This document shows positions 25,925-34,441 of a stretch of DNA of 64,000 nucleotides, in pieces; position 1 is the stretch's first letter, and every line of letters starts with the position of its first letter. The notes below the pieces were generated by a model. The model did not search any database and was not told the origin of the DNA. It saw only the letters and a program-made list of their open reading frames with translations. A program made the translations under genes and the position numbers. The stretch is from [Lactobacillus] rogosae (lineage in GTDB: Bacteria > Bacillota > Clostridia > Lachnospirales > Lachnospiraceae): contig FONU01000019.1 of NCBI GenBank assembly GCA_900112995.1, forward strand, positions 1 through 64,000, written 5' to 3'.

Positions 25925-26965
25925 TTATTTTAATATATTAAGTACACTTCTAATTCCTTCTTCTATTCCATATGACGGCTTCCACCCAAGATTACATAGC
26001 TTTTCTGCATTCAATATCTGGTTTCTTATCGGACTTCTATTAGCAATATCCCGATTAGTTGGATTTTCCATTATAACCTTTGTACCGGCTATTTGAGCTA
26101 TTGTTTTAGCAAAATCTGCTATAGTCAGCACACTATCAGGATTAGAACAATTATATGCCTCTGCGCTTTTACCATTAATTAATGCTGTTAATATACCAGC
26201 AGCACAATCTGCAACATAGCAATATGAACGCATCTGCTCACCAGAACTTTTTAATACTATGTTTTTTCCTTCCATAGCATTTCTTATAAACTGGGCATTA
26301 GCCCTGTTATCATTCTTTGTAATAGTTGGACCGTACGTATGACAAGGTCTTACTATCACCACATCAGTCCCATATTCTTTATTATAAGAAACACAGAGAT
26401 TTTCTGTCGTTCTTTTACTCAATGGATAACATGATCTTGACATAAGAACATCTACATTTCCAAGCTGTTCTTCTTTAACTCCATTTATATCAGCACTTAT
26501 ATTCCCGTATACTTCACCCGAAGAAACGTATAATACCCTTCTCGTGCTATGCTTTCTTGCATACTCTAATATGTTATATGTGCTATTTACATTACCAACT
26601 ATTGTTTCCACTGGATTATTAGTAAAAGCTGTAGGATATGCATTACCTGCTGCGTGTATTATATAGTCAATATCCATATCGAATTTTATGTCTTTTAACA
26701 TATCATATTCTACATAATGTACTTTATATGGACACTGGCTGAATCTTTCACTATATCTATCATTATTTCTGCACGCAGCATACACGCATATATTAGCATT
26801 ATATATCTGACTATATGCCAGTATTGTATCCACTATATATGAGCCAATAGTCCCTGTTGCACCTGTCACCAATATCTTTTTGTTTTTTAACTGTTCTATT
26901 CCTACTGTCATACCTATGGTAATTTTTAAATCTTCCATATAAACAGCATTATTATATATCTTCAT
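25925..26965 (-). CDS. NAD-dependent sugar epimerase/dehydratase (extended SDR)
   Basis: 346 residues. An extended short-chain dehydrogenase with the cofactor loop GATGTIGSYIVD near residue 34, YIIHAAGNAYPTAF, the catalytic serine region VLYVSSGEVYG, and the YxxxK pair in SRSCYPLSKRTTENL near residue 185. It is similar to UDP-glucose epimerase and dTDP-glucose dehydratase types. Because it directly follows an IspD/TarI-type cytidylyltransferase (four bases between them), a CDP-linked substrate is a reasonable guess. AAAGGGA precedes the ATG. Exact reaction unknown. Confidence 0.85.
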   Translation of the reverse strand: MKIYNNAVYMEDLKITIGMTVGIEQLKNKKILVTGATGTIGSYIVDTILAYSQIYNANICVYAACRNNDRYSERFSQCPYKVHYVEYDMLKDIKFDMDIDYIIHAAGNAYPTAFTNNPVETIVGNVNSTYNILEYARKHSTRRVLYVSSGEVYGNISADINGVKEEQLGNVDVLMSRSCYPLSKRTTENLCVSYNKEYGTDVVIVRPCHTYGPTITKNDNRANAQFIRNAMEGKNIVLKSSGEQMRSYCYVADCAAGILTALINGKSAEAYNCSNPDSVLTIADFAKTIAQIAGTKVIMENPTNRDIANRSPIRNQILNAEKLCNLGWKPSYGIEEGIRSVLNILK

Positions 26966-26968
26966 ATG

Positions 26969-27685
26969 TTATCCCTTTAACCAGTCAGATCTCTTTGCCA
27001 ATAACAACGCTTTAAATATATCTATATCATCAACTGTCGTTAACTTTATATTCTTTTCAGAACCTGCTGAAAAATAAACCTGCTCACCCATTTCTATCTT
27101 AAGCGTACACGAAGCTATTGAATTAGTTATTCCTGCTTCAAGCGCCCTCTTGTGTAAATCACATATATCACCAAGATAAAATCCTTGTGGTGTCTGTGTT
27201 CTCTTTAGATTATCCCTCGGATAACTTCCTGTTGAAATTTTACCATCTTCAGTACTTAACATAGCTTCTGCACAAGGTATTGTAGCTATAGCACAACCAT
27301 ACTGCTTTGTCTTAACTATGCAGTCTGATATAATCTCCTGTGATACCATCGGTCTGATTGCATCGTGAATAAGCACTATATCATCTTTATTAAAATGCTG
27401 CGCAAGTTCATATACGCCATTTCTTATAGAACCTTGTCCATTATCTCCACCTTTTACAATATATTCCAATTTGGATATATTAAACTGATTAGCATACGCT
27501 CTTAATACCTGTTCCCAGCCTTCAAGACAAACTACAGCTATACTGTCTATATCCGCGTGATTTTGAAATGCTTCTAATGTATAGACTATTACTGGTTTTT
27601 CGTTAACTGTAAGAAACTGCTTAGGTATGTCCTGATGCATACGTACACCCGAACCACCTGCTATTATTAATGCAATATTTGCCAT
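26969..27685 (-). CDS. IspD/TarI-type cytidylyltransferase
   Basis: 238 residues, full length for the IspD/TarI family (CTP plus an alcohol phosphate gives a CDP-alcohol). The CTP-binding start is NIALIIAGGSGVRMHQDIPK, followed by the conserved VLIHDAIRPMVSQEII and RTQTPQGFYLGDI. IspD makes CDP-methylerythritol and TarI makes CDP-ribitol. Placement among LicD proteins and sugar enzymes, away from isoprenoid genes, favours a TarI-like role in activating a pentitol or related phosphate (inference). AAAGGTG lies before the ATG. It is followed by the epimerase and preceded by a LicD gene, all closely spaced. Confidence 0.85.
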   Translation of the reverse strand: MANIALIIAGGSGVRMHQDIPKQFLTVNEKPVIVYTLEAFQNHADIDSIAVVCLEGWEQVLRAYANQFNISKLEYIVKGGDNGQGSIRNGVYELAQHFNKDDIVLIHDAIRPMVSQEIISDCIVKTKQYGCAIATIPCAEAMLSTEDGKISTGSYPRDNLKRTQTPQGFYLGDICDLHKRALEAGITNSIASCTLKIEMGEQVYFSAGSEKNIKLTTVDDIDIFKALLLAKRSDWLKG

Positions 27686-27701
27686 ATTATCACACCTTTT
27701 G

Positions 27702-28580
27702 TTATATATTTTCTTTTTTATATCTATCCTGTATTTCCTGTAACGTAATTTCTTTAGTTAATATTTTTGATGCAGCAACATTTAGACTATTACGGTCTTT
27801 TTCAGGTGGTGGCGTCATATAATCACCATATAATAATGTAAGATATCTATCATAATCTTTTATTGCTTTAAACTTCATGCCTTCAAATTCCAGCTCTATA
27901 TATTCTGAAAAACATTCTGCTGGCATTCCATATTTACAATCCTTTTTAGGATATGGATAAAGTAAATGACTTACAAGTTCTGTATCTTTCTTGTTACATT
28001 TATATGCAACTGCATTTCTCATCTTAAATACTACATTTCTAGGAACTCTGTACAAAAGATTATATATACTTCTAAGTAATATATTATTCCCCTTATCCTT
28101 ACCTATTTCTGAATATAATATTTTTCTAAGCAAAACATTGTATATATAAAATAAACTCCTACCTATTTTATTATCAGGTACATTATCCACAACAAATACA
28201 TCTATGCATATTCCTGTTTTATATTTTAAATGCTCCTGCCCACTTCTTACATATTCAGTATCTTTATGTCTTAATTTGGCATAGCCCCATCTATAATATG
28301 GGTCTGTCCTATATTCCTGTAAAAAGAATTCATTCTTTTTTAATTCTTTTTTACAAGCTCTGTAAAATTTAGCGTATTCATGTCTTGTAAAGATAACATC
28401 TGCATCTTCATCCCACGGAACGAATCCTTTATGTCTTACCGCTCCTAACAGTGTTCCTCCATCAAGAGAATAATCTATATTGTATTTTCTACATATTCTA
28501 TCTACTTCAACAATTAACTCAAGCTCGTTTAACTGTAGATTTCTATGCTGTTCATCTGATAACTTTACAATTGTATTCAT
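27702..28580 (-). CDS. LicD-family phosphotransferase (copy 1)
   Basis: 292 residues. The LicD/fukutin-type nucleotidyltransferase-fold signature is clear: YSLDGGTLLGAVRHKGFVPW then DEDADVIFTRHEYAKF, and near the C-terminus YDRYLTLLYGDYMTPPPEKD. LicD proteins move a phospho-alcohol such as phosphocholine, and fukutin-type relatives ribitol-phosphate, from CDP to a glycan. It differs from the other three copies in having DEDAD rather than DDDID after the PW. AGAGG precedes the ATG. It sits directly upstream of the TarI-like gene. Confidence 0.87.
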   Translation of the reverse strand: MNTIVKLSDEQHRNLQLNELELIVEVDRICRKYNIDYSLDGGTLLGAVRHKGFVPWDEDADVIFTRHEYAKFYRACKKELKKNEFFLQEYRTDPYYRWGYAKLRHKDTEYVRSGQEHLKYKTGICIDVFVVDNVPDNKIGRSLFYIYNVLLRKILYSEIGKDKGNNILLRSIYNLLYRVPRNVVFKMRNAVAYKCNKKDTELVSHLLYPYPKKDCKYGMPAECFSEYIELEFEGMKFKAIKDYDRYLTLLYGDYMTPPPEKDRNSLNVAASKILTKEITLQEIQDRYKKENI

Positions 28581-28612
28581 TATAAATTACCTCTTTCTAA
28601 TCTGTGGAAACT

Positions 28613-29518
28613 TTAATTACCACGCATTTCTTGTATTATTTTATCCTGTTCTTTATAAAATGGATAATTATGAGTAATCTCCTTAATTGGAGTCATATAA
28701 TTATCTCCGAATTTAATTCTTAAAATTTTATCATATTCCCTAGGTACTGGCACTGTTACTGTTTCAAACGGAATTTCAATCAAATCATCAAACCATTCCT
28801 TAGGAAAATGAAAATTATTCTGCCAGATTAATCTCCATATTCCAGCAACTTCATCTGCATCTTCCGGACCATATATACTGCATAATTTCTCCGCTAATCT
28901 AAGTAATGCTATTTTAAGAGGAACTGTCCTATCTATTGCAGTACCTGTTAACTGCTCTACCTGTCTTATATAATCATCTACATCTTCTTTAGAAATATCT
29001 GGAGATGCAACATTTTCAATAGCTCCTAATATAATATTTACAACTTCTATATGAAGTTCTCTTTCTTCCTTATCTCTTGACAGATAATCAAGTGGAAATA
29101 TATCAATGCCCAATACATATGGACAACCATGATATTTTTTCATTCTGGCTTCATCATCAGATATCGTAGTCGAATTAACAACCCTTACGATTAATGAATC
29201 ATACTCTGGTTCTAAATCCATACATAAAATCTTATATTCCTCTGGCAGTTCATCTTTTCCATACTTAATAAAATTCTGTAAGTCATCTCTTTTCATTCCG
29301 ATATCGATATCATCGTCCCAGGGTATAAATCCTTTATGTCTTACCGCCCCCAATAATGTCCCATAATCTGCAAACCACTTTATATTATGTCTTTCACAAA
29401 CCTTGCGTATCTCTTCCATAACTTCTATTTGACCTGCCCACGCACGCTTCATCATTGACTGGACTTCAAATCCTTCTCGAATTTCTGTTTCAAAATAACT
29501 ATCTGGAAATACTGCCAT
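28613..29518 (-). CDS. LicD-family phosphotransferase (copy 2)
   Basis: 301 residues from the ATG at 29518, chosen because AAGGAGG lies just upstream; the frame is open further back but runs into the preceding gene. The signature is WFADYGTLLGAVRHKGFIPW followed by DDDIDIGMKRDDL, with YDKILRIKFGDNYMTPIKE at the end. The N-terminal motif (SYFETEIREGFEVQSMMKRA) is shared with the copies at 31036 and 34442. Presumed transfer of a CDP-linked phospho-alcohol to a surface glycan. The start overlaps nothing; the stop of the preceding gene is two bases upstream. Confidence 0.88.
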   Translation of the reverse strand: MAVFPDSYFETEIREGFEVQSMMKRAWAGQIEVMEEIRKVCERHNIKWFADYGTLLGAVRHKGFIPWDDDIDIGMKRDDLQNFIKYGKDELPEEYKILCMDLEPEYDSLIVRVVNSTTISDDEARMKKYHGCPYVLGIDIFPLDYLSRDKEERELHIEVVNIILGAIENVASPDISKEDVDDYIRQVEQLTGTAIDRTVPLKIALLRLAEKLCSIYGPEDADEVAGIWRLIWQNNFHFPKEWFDDLIEIPFETVTVPVPREYDKILRIKFGDNYMTPIKEITHNYPFYKEQDKIIQEMRGN

Positions 29519-29519
29519 T

Positions 29520-31028
29520 CTAAATTTCCTCCTTAATGAGCTTTTCAGAAAAATATCTATAAATCTTCTCTCCACAAGTGCCATCTAAATTTTCTGCCAA
29601 GTTCCTGCTCTCAACAATTTCTTTCTCTGTTACATTTTCTAAATTATCATTTACAAGATCATCCAAAAAATTATTAATTGCATATTCTTCTGACTCTCTG
29701 GCTGCAAAATACGCATATACAGATGGCTTACTAAATGCCTTATCTGCTGGTAAACTGCCTTTTGAATTATCATATATAATATTACTATTTAACAAATAAA
29801 TAGGTTTCCCTAATACCTCAAACATATTGATAACGGAGCTGTAATCAGAACCTATATATGCATCTGAATATATTATTGTATTGGATACATCTCCTGTTTT
29901 GTCATATATTCCATAATCGCAACTGATAAATTCATTTATTAATGCATTATAATCTTCTATCAGCTCTACTCTTAGTGATTTAATTGTTGCTTCCAGCAAT
30001 GGATGTGGACGCCATATAATAACAACATCCTTTCTTTGTGAAACTATATCAAATAAATTTCTTAATTTATTAATCAAAGACTTATCATTGCCCTCAAATC
30101 CTAACAAATCACTTATAGTTGTATTCAACATAATCTTTTTCTTATCTGCTGATTTTTGAATCCATTCTTCTGGCACGCTGACTTTATCTTTACTATTAAT
30201 TAATTTATCAAATTTGGGTGAGCCTAAAGCTATTACCTTATCAAAAAATCTTTCTTTCTCACACGATTTTTTAGCTGATTTTGATTGGACAACTATGCTG
30301 TCACACCTTAATAATGCTGGCAGCTGCTTATATTGGTCTGATATAAAACCTGAATTAACATAATAAGGAACATACACTAAATGCTTTATATATTTCTTTA
30401 ATTCCACTGTATAATAATCAGGATGAACCGATGTAACAAGATTATATTTATCAAATGGATTATGTATAAACGCTAAATCCGGCTGCATTTCTCCAAGATT
30501 ATATTCCTCAAAAGGTACTATCGGTACATTCTTTGGAAATCTAAGTGCATCATAACGTGGCTCCCATTGCCCAGTCTGTCTATTTGCATCAAAATATGGT
30601 ATTGCAACAACCTTACAGTCGAATCTGTTATCCTTTGCAAATTCAACCCATATACTTTCAAGGCTGTCCCACATATCTGCTTTATATGGAAGAAACACTA
30701 CTCTATATTTAACCTTAACTTCTTTAATCTGCTTAATAACACTATTAACTATATCATTTATCAGCTTGAAATATTTTTCTATTTCAGCATAACTGTCTGT
30801 CTGTGAAATACTATATATAATCTCACAATACTGCTCTAATTCACTGACAATATACTTTAAATCTGAATCATTCTTTTCAATTTCATTTCCAACACTAATA
30901 GCTGCTTCCTGACATTTGATAAGACATTCATTCAATTCTTCTTTCGTATTGATGTTTATTATGCTTTTCTGAAAATTCAGCAGCGTATTCAGCAGCTGTA
31001 AAATATCTTTTTGAGTCCGGTTAAACAT
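29520..31028 (-). CDS. CDP-glycerol:glycerophosphotransferase-like protein (second copy)
   Basis: 502 residues, a paralogue of the gene at 13456 along its whole length. It has a helical N-terminal 120 residues, then VKYRVVFLPYKADMWDSLES, LVYVPYYVNSGFISDQYK, VIALGSPKFDKLIN, KKIMLNTTISDLL, VVIIWRPHPLLEA and DAYIGSDYSSVINMFEVLGK. The GT-B phosphotransferase fold suggests transfer of a phospho-alcohol or sugar unit. It lies between two LicD genes, which strengthens a CDP-donor reading. The ribosome site is weak (AGG shortly before the ATG); the gap to the upstream LicD stop is seven bases. Confidence 0.75.
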   Translation of the reverse strand: MFNRTQKDILQLLNTLLNFQKSIININTKEELNECLIKCQEAAISVGNEIEKNDSDLKYIVSELEQYCEIIYSISQTDSYAEIEKYFKLINDIVNSVIKQIKEVKVKYRVVFLPYKADMWDSLESIWVEFAKDNRFDCKVVAIPYFDANRQTGQWEPRYDALRFPKNVPIVPFEEYNLGEMQPDLAFIHNPFDKYNLVTSVHPDYYTVELKKYIKHLVYVPYYVNSGFISDQYKQLPALLRCDSIVVQSKSAKKSCEKERFFDKVIALGSPKFDKLINSKDKVSVPEEWIQKSADKKKIMLNTTISDLLGFEGNDKSLINKLRNLFDIVSQRKDVVIIWRPHPLLEATIKSLRVELIEDYNALINEFISCDYGIYDKTGDVSNTIIYSDAYIGSDYSSVINMFEVLGKPIYLLNSNIIYDNSKGSLPADKAFSKPSVYAYFAARESEEYAINNFLDDLVNDNLENVTEKEIVESRNLAENLDGTCGEKIYRYFSEKLIKEEI

Positions 31029-31035
31029 ATTATAC

Positions 31036-31926
31036 CTATTGTTCCTTCTTTAAATAATCTGTATATGGTTTAAATGGATCTATCAATGCTCCTTTATGAC
31101 ATCCACCACCCTGTCTTGGTGTCATATAATCTCCATACCATTTTTTTAGCACCTCATCATACCCTGCTGGTACTGGCATCTTAAAGCCTTCAAAATCCAT
31201 ATAAATTGTTTCATTAAATGCTGCTTTGGAAAAATATCTGTCATTGTCTCTTACTTCATCTACATAATATCCAACCATATCTGACTGCCCCCAATTATCT
31301 AATGTTAATTGCTCAAATATATGCTCTGCACTTATATAATCATTTGATAATTGGACGACTGTATCTGTGTCCATTGTAAATTTTTCTCCAGCAAGCACCC
31401 CTTTTAACATTTTTATAGGATTGTTTATGCAGTCAAATAGTTCTCTTTGAACCTTCTTAAATACTTTATCAGTATTAACACCATCATCAAATTCATCTAA
31501 CGCATTAATATCTATAAACATTCCCTGATTAAATTCTTTTCCCTTATCTGGAAATTCTATTGCTGTAGTACTACTGTTCCTAAGCTTTGAAAAACACCAG
31601 GTTCTGCCACAGGAATTATACCAGTCCTGAAAATAATAAGGCTCTTTAAACACATCTTTTGCAACTAATTTTAATTTCTCATAATCATCACGCATCATAC
31701 ATAAATCAATATCATCATCCCAAGGTATAAACCCTTTATGTCTTACAGCCCCGAGTAATGTTCCATATGCTGCATAATATTTTAAATTATGTTTCCTGCA
31801 AACTGAATCAAATTGCTGCCATAAATCGAGTCCAACTGCCCATATATGTTTCATTTCTTCCGACACATAATAATCTGCTCGAACCTCCGCTTTATAAAAT
31901 GCCTCATCAAGTAATAATTCAGTCAT
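31036..31926 (-). CDS. LicD-family phosphotransferase (copy 3)
   Basis: 296 residues. KYYAAYGTLLGAVRHKGFIP then WDDDIDLCMMRDDYEKLKLV is the LicD core, followed by WCFSKLRNSSTTAIEFPDKG and GMFIDINALDEF, and YDEVLKKWYGDYMTPRQGGG at the end. The N-terminus (YKAEVRADYYVSEEMKHIWA) is the same type as copies 2 and 4. Likely a soluble transferase of a CDP-activated phospho-alcohol. AAGAGAAG stands just before the ATG. It lies 21 bases after the aminotransferase gene. Confidence 0.88.
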   Translation of the reverse strand: MTELLLDEAFYKAEVRADYYVSEEMKHIWAVGLDLWQQFDSVCRKHNLKYYAAYGTLLGAVRHKGFIPWDDDIDLCMMRDDYEKLKLVAKDVFKEPYYFQDWYNSCGRTWCFSKLRNSSTTAIEFPDKGKEFNQGMFIDINALDEFDDGVNTDKVFKKVQRELFDCINNPIKMLKGVLAGEKFTMDTDTVVQLSNDYISAEHIFEQLTLDNWGQSDMVGYYVDEVRDNDRYFSKAAFNETIYMDFEGFKMPVPAGYDEVLKKWYGDYMTPRQGGGCHKGALIDPFKPYTDYLKKEQ

Positions 31927-31947
31927 AATCTTCTCTTTTCTAATAAA

Positions 31948-33009
31948 TTATCTATCAATATCCAATAATGCTTCTAAGAACTGTTCCATATACTGTCTTT
32001 CACCTGTTGTAACTCTTAAGCATTTTCCAAGTGAGCCAATACCAGAATAAGATTTTATTAATATCTTCTTTTCATTTTTCATCTTATTCACTATTTCATC
32101 AGCATCTACATTTCTTGGTTTTATAAATATAAAATTGCCCTCCTTAGCATTAACCTTATATCCATTAGCCACTAACTGGTCAATTATATATTTCTTTCCT
32201 GTTAACTGCTTCTCAATCAGATCATCTAACATTCCATCTTTTTCTATTATTGCCTGTGCAAATTTCATTGCAAATGCATTAGTATTATGAGGCGTGCAAA
32301 GATTAGCAATCATCTTTACTTCCTGTGGCTGGCCCACAACATATCCAAGTCTTAAACTTCCAAGTGAGAACAACTTTGAAAATGTTCTTGTCAATAATAT
32401 ATGTGGATTATTAACCGCATATTGGATAAATGAGTTATCATAAAAATACATATACGCTTCATCAACTAAAATAGTAATTTCATATTTCTTAGCTGCTTCA
32501 AGTATCTTTTCAAATTCTTCATTACTATATGCATTTCCCACTGGATTGTTAGGATTTAACAGCACTAATAAATCTACATCCTCGTTAAGTGCATCTATTA
32601 TCGTGTCTGCTGATATTGTTAAATCATCATCATATTTAACCTGTATGAATTCTCTGCCATACATCTGTGCATACACCTGATACATAGCATATGATGGAAC
32701 AACACCGACTATTTTTCCTCCCGGTGCTGAAAATGCTTCAATAATATGTCTTATTCCTTCTGATGAGCCATTAACAAGACATATATTGTCATTATTTACA
32801 TTTAAAAATTGAGCTAAGCATGTTTCAAACTCTAATGTCTCTGGATACTGTGATACAAACTTTGGTGTAATATCTTTTAATACTTCATCAATAAATTCCT
32901 GAGGAAGTCCTCCTGGATTTTCATTTAAGTCTAATCTTAAATACTGTTTTCTATTATTCTGATAAACTATTCTATGTAAATTAACTAAATTGGGGTTCAC
33001 ATAATACAT
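31948..33009 (-). CDS. HisC-like class I/II aminotransferase
   Basis: 353 residues, the length of histidinol-phosphate aminotransferases. PLP fold type I marks: LRLDLNENPGGLP near residue 24, VNGSSEGIRHIIEAF near residue 79, VLLNPNNPVGNAYSNEEF near residue 150, VDEAYMYFYD, and the PLP lysine in LTRTFSKLFSLGSLRLGYV (about 203-221). No other histidine gene is near, so it probably makes an amino-alcohol phosphate or another amine for the adjacent cytidylyltransferase (inference). AAAGGTGG precedes the ATG. It starts 14 bases after the stop of the cytidylyltransferase-oxidoreductase fusion. Confidence 0.85.
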   Translation of the reverse strand: MYYVNPNLVNLHRIVYQNNRKQYLRLDLNENPGGLPQEFIDEVLKDITPKFVSQYPETLEFETCLAQFLNVNNDNICLVNGSSEGIRHIIEAFSAPGGKIVGVVPSYAMYQVYAQMYGREFIQVKYDDDLTISADTIIDALNEDVDLLVLLNPNNPVGNAYSNEEFEKILEAAKKYEITILVDEAYMYFYDNSFIQYAVNNPHILLTRTFSKLFSLGSLRLGYVVGQPQEVKMIANLCTPHNTNAFAMKFAQAIIEKDGMLDDLIEKQLTGKKYIIDQLVANGYKVNAKEGNFIFIKPRNVDADEIVNKMKNEKKILIKSYSGIGSLGKCLRVTTGERQYMEQFLEALLDIDR

Positions 33010-33023
33010 TTACTTTTCCACCT

Positions 33024-34373
33024 TTAAATAATATTCTTTTTCTTAACAAATTCTTCAACTATTGCTGTTATTGCAATAGATTCACCAGCTGTAAGCTTGT
33101 ATGACTTTTCTCCATTTCCTCTTATCTTAGCAACGAACTCACTTATTTCATATCTAAGTCCATCGCCTACAAATTTAGGTTCATAATGGTCTATTATTGT
33201 TTCATCCTCATACCTTACATCGAATTTCTCTGTAAGCCACCAAGGTGACTGTGCTATAACATAGCCTTTTGTTCCTGCAACTATAAGCTGTCCTTCTGAT
33301 TTAACCGCCATACCAACCTTTGCAGTTGCCATAGCATTTTCATATCTTATCTGAATTTTTGTATAATCATCTGTACCCAATTCATTATTAATACTGTCAA
33401 AAGACACTGATTTATAATCTTTGCCCAATATTTTTATTATTGGCATAAGTGCATTACCACCATATTCAAGAAATGCTCCGCCATACTTTGCATCTGTCCT
33501 TTCTCTTGAATTAACAGATGCAATTCTTGAAAAACAGGCCTCCACATCACATATTTCTCCTATTTTTCCACTTTGAACAACATTAAGCAGCTGCTGAAAT
33601 CCTGGACAATATGCCGCCTTTATAGCTTCCATAAGTACAACATTGTTATCAGAAGCAATATCATATAGCTCTTCACTGTCTTTCTTGGTAAACGCTAATG
33701 GTTTTTCACATAGAACATGTTTATGTGCAAGTAATGCTTTCTTTACATAGTCATAATGAGTCTCGTGTGTAGATGCTATATATACAGCATCTACATTTTC
33801 CAGAAATCTATCATACTGTTCTGTTTCAATTGCAATTTCATATTCAGAACACTTTTTCTTGAATTTATTCACGCTCTCTATATCCGGATTATAGGCACTT
33901 GTAACAATAAGCCCACTTGCATATCTTGCCTCGGCAACAAATCTTTCTGCAATACGCCCTGTTCCTACTATACCCATTTTAGTAATTTTATAATTGCTTC
34001 CTCTAAGCATTGTTGACGATATATTAGGTGTCCTATCCAAATAAACAACATCACAGAATGCTTTTAAATAATCAAATGTTCCTACCCAGTCTGAACCAAC
34101 CGTAAATATATCTACACCATATTTCTGAATGTCCTCTATCTTCTGACCTTCGTGATCTTCAACTATAATCATATCCGCAAAGCCAGTCTTTTTGACATTT
34201 TCTATTCTTTTCATAATAGGGTCAACTACATTTATTTTTCCACGCCACTCATCAAAATGTTCTGTTGTAACACCAACTATAAGATAATCTCCTAATGCCT
34301 TAGCTCTTTCAAGCAATTTATAATGTCCTTCATGGAACAAATCATATGTTCCATATGTAATAACTTTCTTCAT
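33024..34373 (-). CDS. TagD-like cytidylyltransferase fused to a Gfo/Idh/MocA oxidoreductase
   Basis: 449 residues with two domains. The first 130 are a glycerol-3-phosphate/phosphocholine-type cytidylyltransferase: VITYGTYDLFHEGHYKLLER with H-x-G-H, then DRTPNISSTMLR carrying the ISSTxxR motif. From about residue 134 the Gfo/Idh/MocA fold begins: KMGIVGTGRIAERFVAEARY, then HVLCEKPLAFTKKDSEELYD with the EKP motif, and YGGAFLEYGGNALM. The start is at 34373, where GGAGG lies seven bases upstream, not the in-frame ATG at 34397. One polypeptide could oxidise or reduce a substrate and load its phosphate on CTP. The substrate is unknown; the neighbour is a HisC-like aminotransferase. Confidence 0.87.
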   Translation of the reverse strand: MKKVITYGTYDLFHEGHYKLLERAKALGDYLIVGVTTEHFDEWRGKINVVDPIMKRIENVKKTGFADMIIVEDHEGQKIEDIQKYGVDIFTVGSDWVGTFDYLKAFCDVVYLDRTPNISSTMLRGSNYKITKMGIVGTGRIAERFVAEARYASGLIVTSAYNPDIESVNKFKKKCSEYEIAIETEQYDRFLENVDAVYIASTHETHYDYVKKALLAHKHVLCEKPLAFTKKDSEELYDIASDNNVVLMEAIKAAYCPGFQQLLNVVQSGKIGEICDVEACFSRIASVNSRERTDAKYGGAFLEYGGNALMPIIKILGKDYKSVSFDSINNELGTDDYTKIQIRYENAMATAKVGMAVKSEGQLIVAGTKGYVIAQSPWWLTEKFDVRYEDETIIDHYEPKFVGDGLRYEISEFVAKIRGNGEKSYKLTAGESIAITAIVEEFVKKKNII

Positions 34374-34441
34374 TAATAATCCTCCATGATTATGCATTCA
34401 GATTAACTAAATGTATTCTCACAACAATTTACAGCTTATAT

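Noticed and set aside
26969-27685. Calling the cytidylyltransferase housekeeping IspD
   Set aside because: The family cannot be split by eye, but no isoprenoid gene is near and LicD and sugar genes flank it, so I left the symbol empty.
31948-33009. Calling the aminotransferase hisC of histidine synthesis
   Set aside because: No other his gene is near, and it is embedded between a cytidylyltransferase fusion and LicD.
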